Shown piece after piece: positions 12,349-14,699 of a stretch of DNA of 14,699 bases. Numbering within the stretch: the first letter of the stretch is position 1; every line of letters begins with the position of its first letter. Origin of the DNA: Rhodanobacteraceae bacterium UBA703 (GTDB lineage: Bacteria > Pseudomonadota > Gammaproteobacteria > Xanthomonadales > Rhodanobacteraceae); the NCBI GenBank assembly GCA_002297645.1, contig DBMH01000230.1, positions 458 through 15,156 of the forward strand, written 5' to 3'. The notes beneath the pieces are model-generated. The model was not told where the DNA came from, made no database searches, and saw only the letters and a list, made by a program, of their open reading frames with translations. The position numbers and the translations under genes are program-made.

Positions 12349-14613
12349 ATGGACGGTTGCATCAAGGGGAAGGCGTTCCGGAATGGGCGCTCGGCATGGG
12401 GCGCATGGCAATTCGCAGTGTTGGCGACGTTGCTGTGCGGCTTTTTTTCGGTGCCCATGGCGATGGCGGCCAAGCTGGCGGCCGGTGGAAGTCATACCTG
12501 CGTCATCGCCGACGATGGGAACACCTATTGCTGGGGTTCCAATACGTATCGGCAACTCGGTGACGGCACGCAAATCGATCGCGACGGTCCGGTTCGCGTA
12601 ACGGCATTGTCGGTGCGGCCGACCGCCATTGCAGCCGGTTGGAACCACAATTGCGTGATCACTTCCGCGAGCGGGGCGCAATGCTGGGGACTCAATCAAT
12701 TCGGTCAGCTCGGCAACGGCAATACGAATGAAACAGGTGTCGCGGTCGACGTGATCGGGTTGTCTTCGGGCGTTGCGGCGATCACGGGCGGTCGTCGTCA
12801 CGGCTGTGCCGTGACGCAGTCGGGGGAGGCGAAATGCTGGGGTGCGAACGACTACGGCCAGCTCGGCACCGGCGATACGACGGCATCGTCGATCCCGGTA
12901 ACGGTATCCGGTCTCGATAGTGGGGTCGTCGCCATCGCCGGAGGGGACTTCAGCACGTGCGCGATCCTTTCCGGTGGAGCGCTCAAGTGCTGGGGGCGCA
13001 ACGAGTCGGGCCAGCTCGGCATCGGGACCGAGATGGATGTGCTCGTGCCTACACCGGTCATCGGCTTGGAAAGCGGTGTCGTGAACGTGTCGATCAACTC
13101 GTACGGCGCCTGCGCAGTTCTGCAGACGGGCGCGCTCAAGTGCTGGGGTTACTATCTCGGTGGCGGCGATTTGGATGCATACAGCACCGTCCCTGTCGAT
13201 GTGCTGCCTGCCGGGGCCGCGTCTTCGGTCGGCGTCGGATACCAGCATCGCTGCATACACACCGCTACGGCTGCCGCTGCGTGTTGGGGTGAGGGGGACC
13301 GTGGCGAAATCGGAGACGGTGCGCTCGTCGCGCGCACCGTGCCGACGTCGGTTGCCGACCTGGCTGTAGGCCATGTGGTCGAAATCGCGACAGGCGTGGG
13401 ACATGCCTGTGCTCTGCTGCCTTCGGATGAGGTCCGATGTTGGGGAGGAGGACTCCTTGGTCAGTTGGGTCATGGTCGTCCGAGCGTGCGCTCCGTGCCG
13501 GTCGAGGTGCGCATCCAGGGCGGCGAGCCGGTAACGAAGATGGCGCTTGGCTCGATGCATGCCTGTGCAGTGACGGTGTCGGGCGGTATGCAGTGCTGGG
13601 GGAACAATTTCATCGGGCAGTTGGGGGATGGGACGACCCTGGCACACATGCTGCCGGCACCGGTCGAGGGGGTGTTCGCCCACGAGGACGTTTCCGCGGG
13701 ATCGTCCATCACGTGTTCCGTGGCGGCGGATGCCTCGGGGCAACGTGGTGCCTACTGCTGGGGCAGTGGAAGTCAGGCCGAGTTGGGCAACGGTGGGTCT
13801 GACCCGAAGGTCGTTCCGACACTCGTCCGGGATTCGGCGGACATGGTGTCCTTGTCGTCGAGGACGGGGGCCACGTGCGCGATCCTTTCCAGCGGCCGTG
13901 CCAAATGTTGGGGCGTAAACACCGATGGGCAGCTGGGTCTTGCCGGTGGATCTCGCGTATGGCTACCCGACTATCCCAACGGCCTGTCGGGCCTGACGGA
14001 GGTGTCGATGGGATATTTCCATGCCTGTGCGATCCAGTCTCCGGGTACGCTCCAGTGCTGGGGGGCGAATCATTTCGGGCAGTTGGGGGACGGAACGACC
14101 GACTCCTCGGCACTGCCGATCACTGTCGTCGGTCTCGGCGGCAGTGTGATATCGGTTTCCGTCGGTTTCGCCCGGACCTGTGCCGTCATCGACACCGGCG
14201 CCGTGAAGTGTTGGGGGCGGATGTCCGACGGTACCCAGGTGGCGCTACCGGCGGTCGTGCCGGGTCTGGAATTCGGCGTGCGCAGCGTCTCCCTGGCGAT
14301 GAATCACGCCTGCGTACTGCGAGTGGATGGCGCCGTCCGCTGCTGGGGATGGAACGAATCCGGCCAGCTCGGTGACGCCAGCTTCGTCGACCGGACGATG
14401 CCGGTCGAGCCGGTGGGGCTCGGTAATGATGTGGTGCAGATCGTCGTGGTGGAAAGAAGTACCTGTGCGGTCCTGCGGGACGGCTCCGCCAAATGCTGGG
14501 GCAGCAATCAATCGGGGCAGCTCGGCAACGGCGAGGCAGGGTATGCGGCTGTACCCGAGCGCGTGTCCGGCACGCCGCTTTCGGGAGTGATCTTCCGCAA
14601 CGGATTCGAATAG
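12349..14613 (+). CDS. Secreted RCC1-repeat protein (14 blades)
   Basis: A 754-residue exported protein made almost wholly of RCC1-type repeats, the beta-propeller unit first known from the eukaryotic Ran exchange factor. In bacteria such proteins are mostly uncharacterised, so no function is assigned. The N-terminus is a signal peptide: a basic region with several Lys/Arg, a hydrophobic core FAVLATLLCGFFSVP, and a likely cut after AMA at residue 40. Fourteen repeats follow, each with C-x9-CWG and most with GQLG, and the protein ends in VIFRNGFE. The ATG at 12349 has AAGGAG at 12337-12342, 6 bases away; an in-frame ATG at 12283 is rejected. The gene stands alone with its own candidate promoter and terminator. 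Its codons look less GC-rich than those of its neighbours, consistent with an accessory or more recently acquired gene. Confidence 0.9.
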   Translation: MDGCIKGKAFRNGRSAWGAWQFAVLATLLCGFFSVPMAMAAKLAAGGSHTCVIADDGNTYCWGSNTYRQLGDGTQIDRDGPVRVTALSVRPTAIAAGWNHNCVITSASGAQCWGLNQFGQLGNGNTNETGVAVDVIGLSSGVAAITGGRRHGCAVTQSGEAKCWGANDYGQLGTGDTTASSIPVTVSGLDSGVVAIAGGDFSTCAILSGGALKCWGRNESGQLGIGTEMDVLVPTPVIGLESGVVNVSINSYGACAVLQTGALKCWGYYLGGGDLDAYSTVPVDVLPAGAASSVGVGYQHRCIHTATAAAACWGEGDRGEIGDGALVARTVPTSVADLAVGHVVEIATGVGHACALLPSDEVRCWGGGLLGQLGHGRPSVRSVPVEVRIQGGEPVTKMALGSMHACAVTVSGGMQCWGNNFIGQLGDGTTLAHMLPAPVEGVFAHEDVSAGSSITCSVAADASGQRGAYCWGSGSQAELGNGGSDPKVVPTLVRDSADMVSLSSRTGATCAILSSGRAKCWGVNTDGQLGLAGGSRVWLPDYPNGLSGLTEVSMGYFHACAIQSPGTLQCWGANHFGQLGDGTTDSSALPITVVGLGGSVISVSVGFARTCAVIDTGAVKCWGRMSDGTQVALPAVVPGLEFGVRSVSLAMNHACVLRVDGAVRCWGWNESGQLGDASFVDRTMPVEPVGLGNDVVQIVVVERSTCAVLRDGSAKCWGSNQSGQLGNGEAGYAAVPERVSGTPLSGVIFRNGFE
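12475..14580 (+). repeat. Fourteen tandem RCC1-type repeat units
   Basis: Each unit of about 50 codons reads roughly: V..I..G..H.C.V..SG...CWG.N..GQLG.G......PV.V.GL. I count fourteen, and every one carries the two cysteines before and within CWG. The spacing is C-x9-C in thirteen; the ninth has C-x13-C because of an insert (GQRG). Units 5, 6, 9 and 12 have degenerate GQLG loops. Fourteen units equals two seven-bladed propellers, divided near 13520. Confidence 0.9.
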
Positions 14614-14681
14614 CTCGCGGGCGATTCGGGTTCTTCGTCACGGAGCCCGGATCGATCTCACCGATCATCGAAGCGCAACGA

Positions 14682-14699
14682 GCCCGCCATTCGGCGGGC
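14682..14699 (+). terminator. Terminator hairpin at the window edge
   Basis: GCCCGCC-ATTC-GGCGGGC, seven perfect GC-rich pairs with a four-base loop, 68 bases after the RCC1 gene stop. The window ends at the last stem base, so a T-run cannot be checked. It could also be shared with a convergent gene beyond the edge. Confidence 0.6.

Noticed and set aside
11571..12563. Plus-strand 330-codon frame across algH and the intergenic region
   Set aside because: Overlaps the certain algH gene, has no SD, and its composition changes where it leaves algH.
12271..13743. Minus-strand 490-codon frame opposite the RCC1 gene
   Set aside because: Histidine/arginine-rich shadow of the repeat codons; no start signal and no family similarity.
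12475..14580. Toxin, lectin or regulator role for the RCC1 protein
   Set aside because: Repeat architecture alone does not give a function, and no catalytic domain or immunity-like neighbour is present in the window.
1..14699. CRISPR array, tRNA, rRNA, transposase or integrase
   Set aside because: None seen: no regularly spaced direct repeats outside the RCC1 codons, no cloverleaf or CCA-ended sequence, no transposase or integrase motifs in any frame examined.

Overview
The window is GC-rich, densely coded bacterial chromosome. Its best fit is a gammaproteobacterium of the Lysobacterales (Xanthomonadales), perhaps Rhodanobacteraceae. Three things point there: the gene neighbourhoods (pepA/holC divergent from lptF/lptG; algH-ruvX-pyrB), a type IV pilus retraction ATPase close to the Pseudomonas/Xanthomonas PilU type, and a secreted repeat protein ending in VIFRNGFE, a tail I associate with that group from memory. 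I could not run a database search, so the taxonomic call is inference. Most of the window is core genome: DNA replication, peptide turnover, LPS export, twitching motility and pyrimidine synthesis.

Layout. (1) 1-409, plus strand: the C-terminal two thirds of a KdpE-type response regulator, cut by the window edge. (2) 419-2755, minus strand: a compact operon read pepA, then a small four-helix membrane protein, then holC, with a GTGA overlap and a 1-nt gap. (3) 2756-3112: a divergent promoter region. (4) 3113-5316, plus strand: lptF and lptG, overlapping by one base, the two permease subunits of the LptB2FG LPS exporter. (5) 5372-6484, plus strand: a membrane acyltransferase of the acyltransferase-3 family, possibly an envelope glycan modifier. 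(6) 6576-7703, plus strand: pilU without an adjacent pilT. (7) 7704-8087: a convergent intergenic region holding a 20-bp perfect palindrome, two copies of a dispersed hairpin repeat and a strong Rho-independent terminator for the minus-strand gene. (8) 8088-9812, minus strand: a 574-residue lipoprotein of unknown function. (9) 9945-11902, minus strand: algH, ruvX and pyrB as a tight operon whose promoter looks set to give a leaderless algH message. (10) 11903-12348: a divergent intergenic region with a 9-bp-arm hairpin, a purine-rich tract and an extended -10 candidate. (11) 12349-14613, plus strand: a secreted protein of 14 RCC1-type repeats, followed by a terminator hairpin at the very edge of the window.

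Several genes bear on the cell envelope: LptF/LptG for LPS export, the acyltransferase, the small membrane protein, the lipoprotein and the secreted RCC1 protein. No mobile element, CRISPR array, tRNA or rRNA was seen, and there is no sign of a multi-gene accessory system. The least explained items are the RCC1 protein (two propellers' worth of blades, a cysteine pair in every blade, an unusual C-terminal tail), the large lipoprotein, and a recurring -10/GC-rich start-site pattern shared by four promoter candidates.
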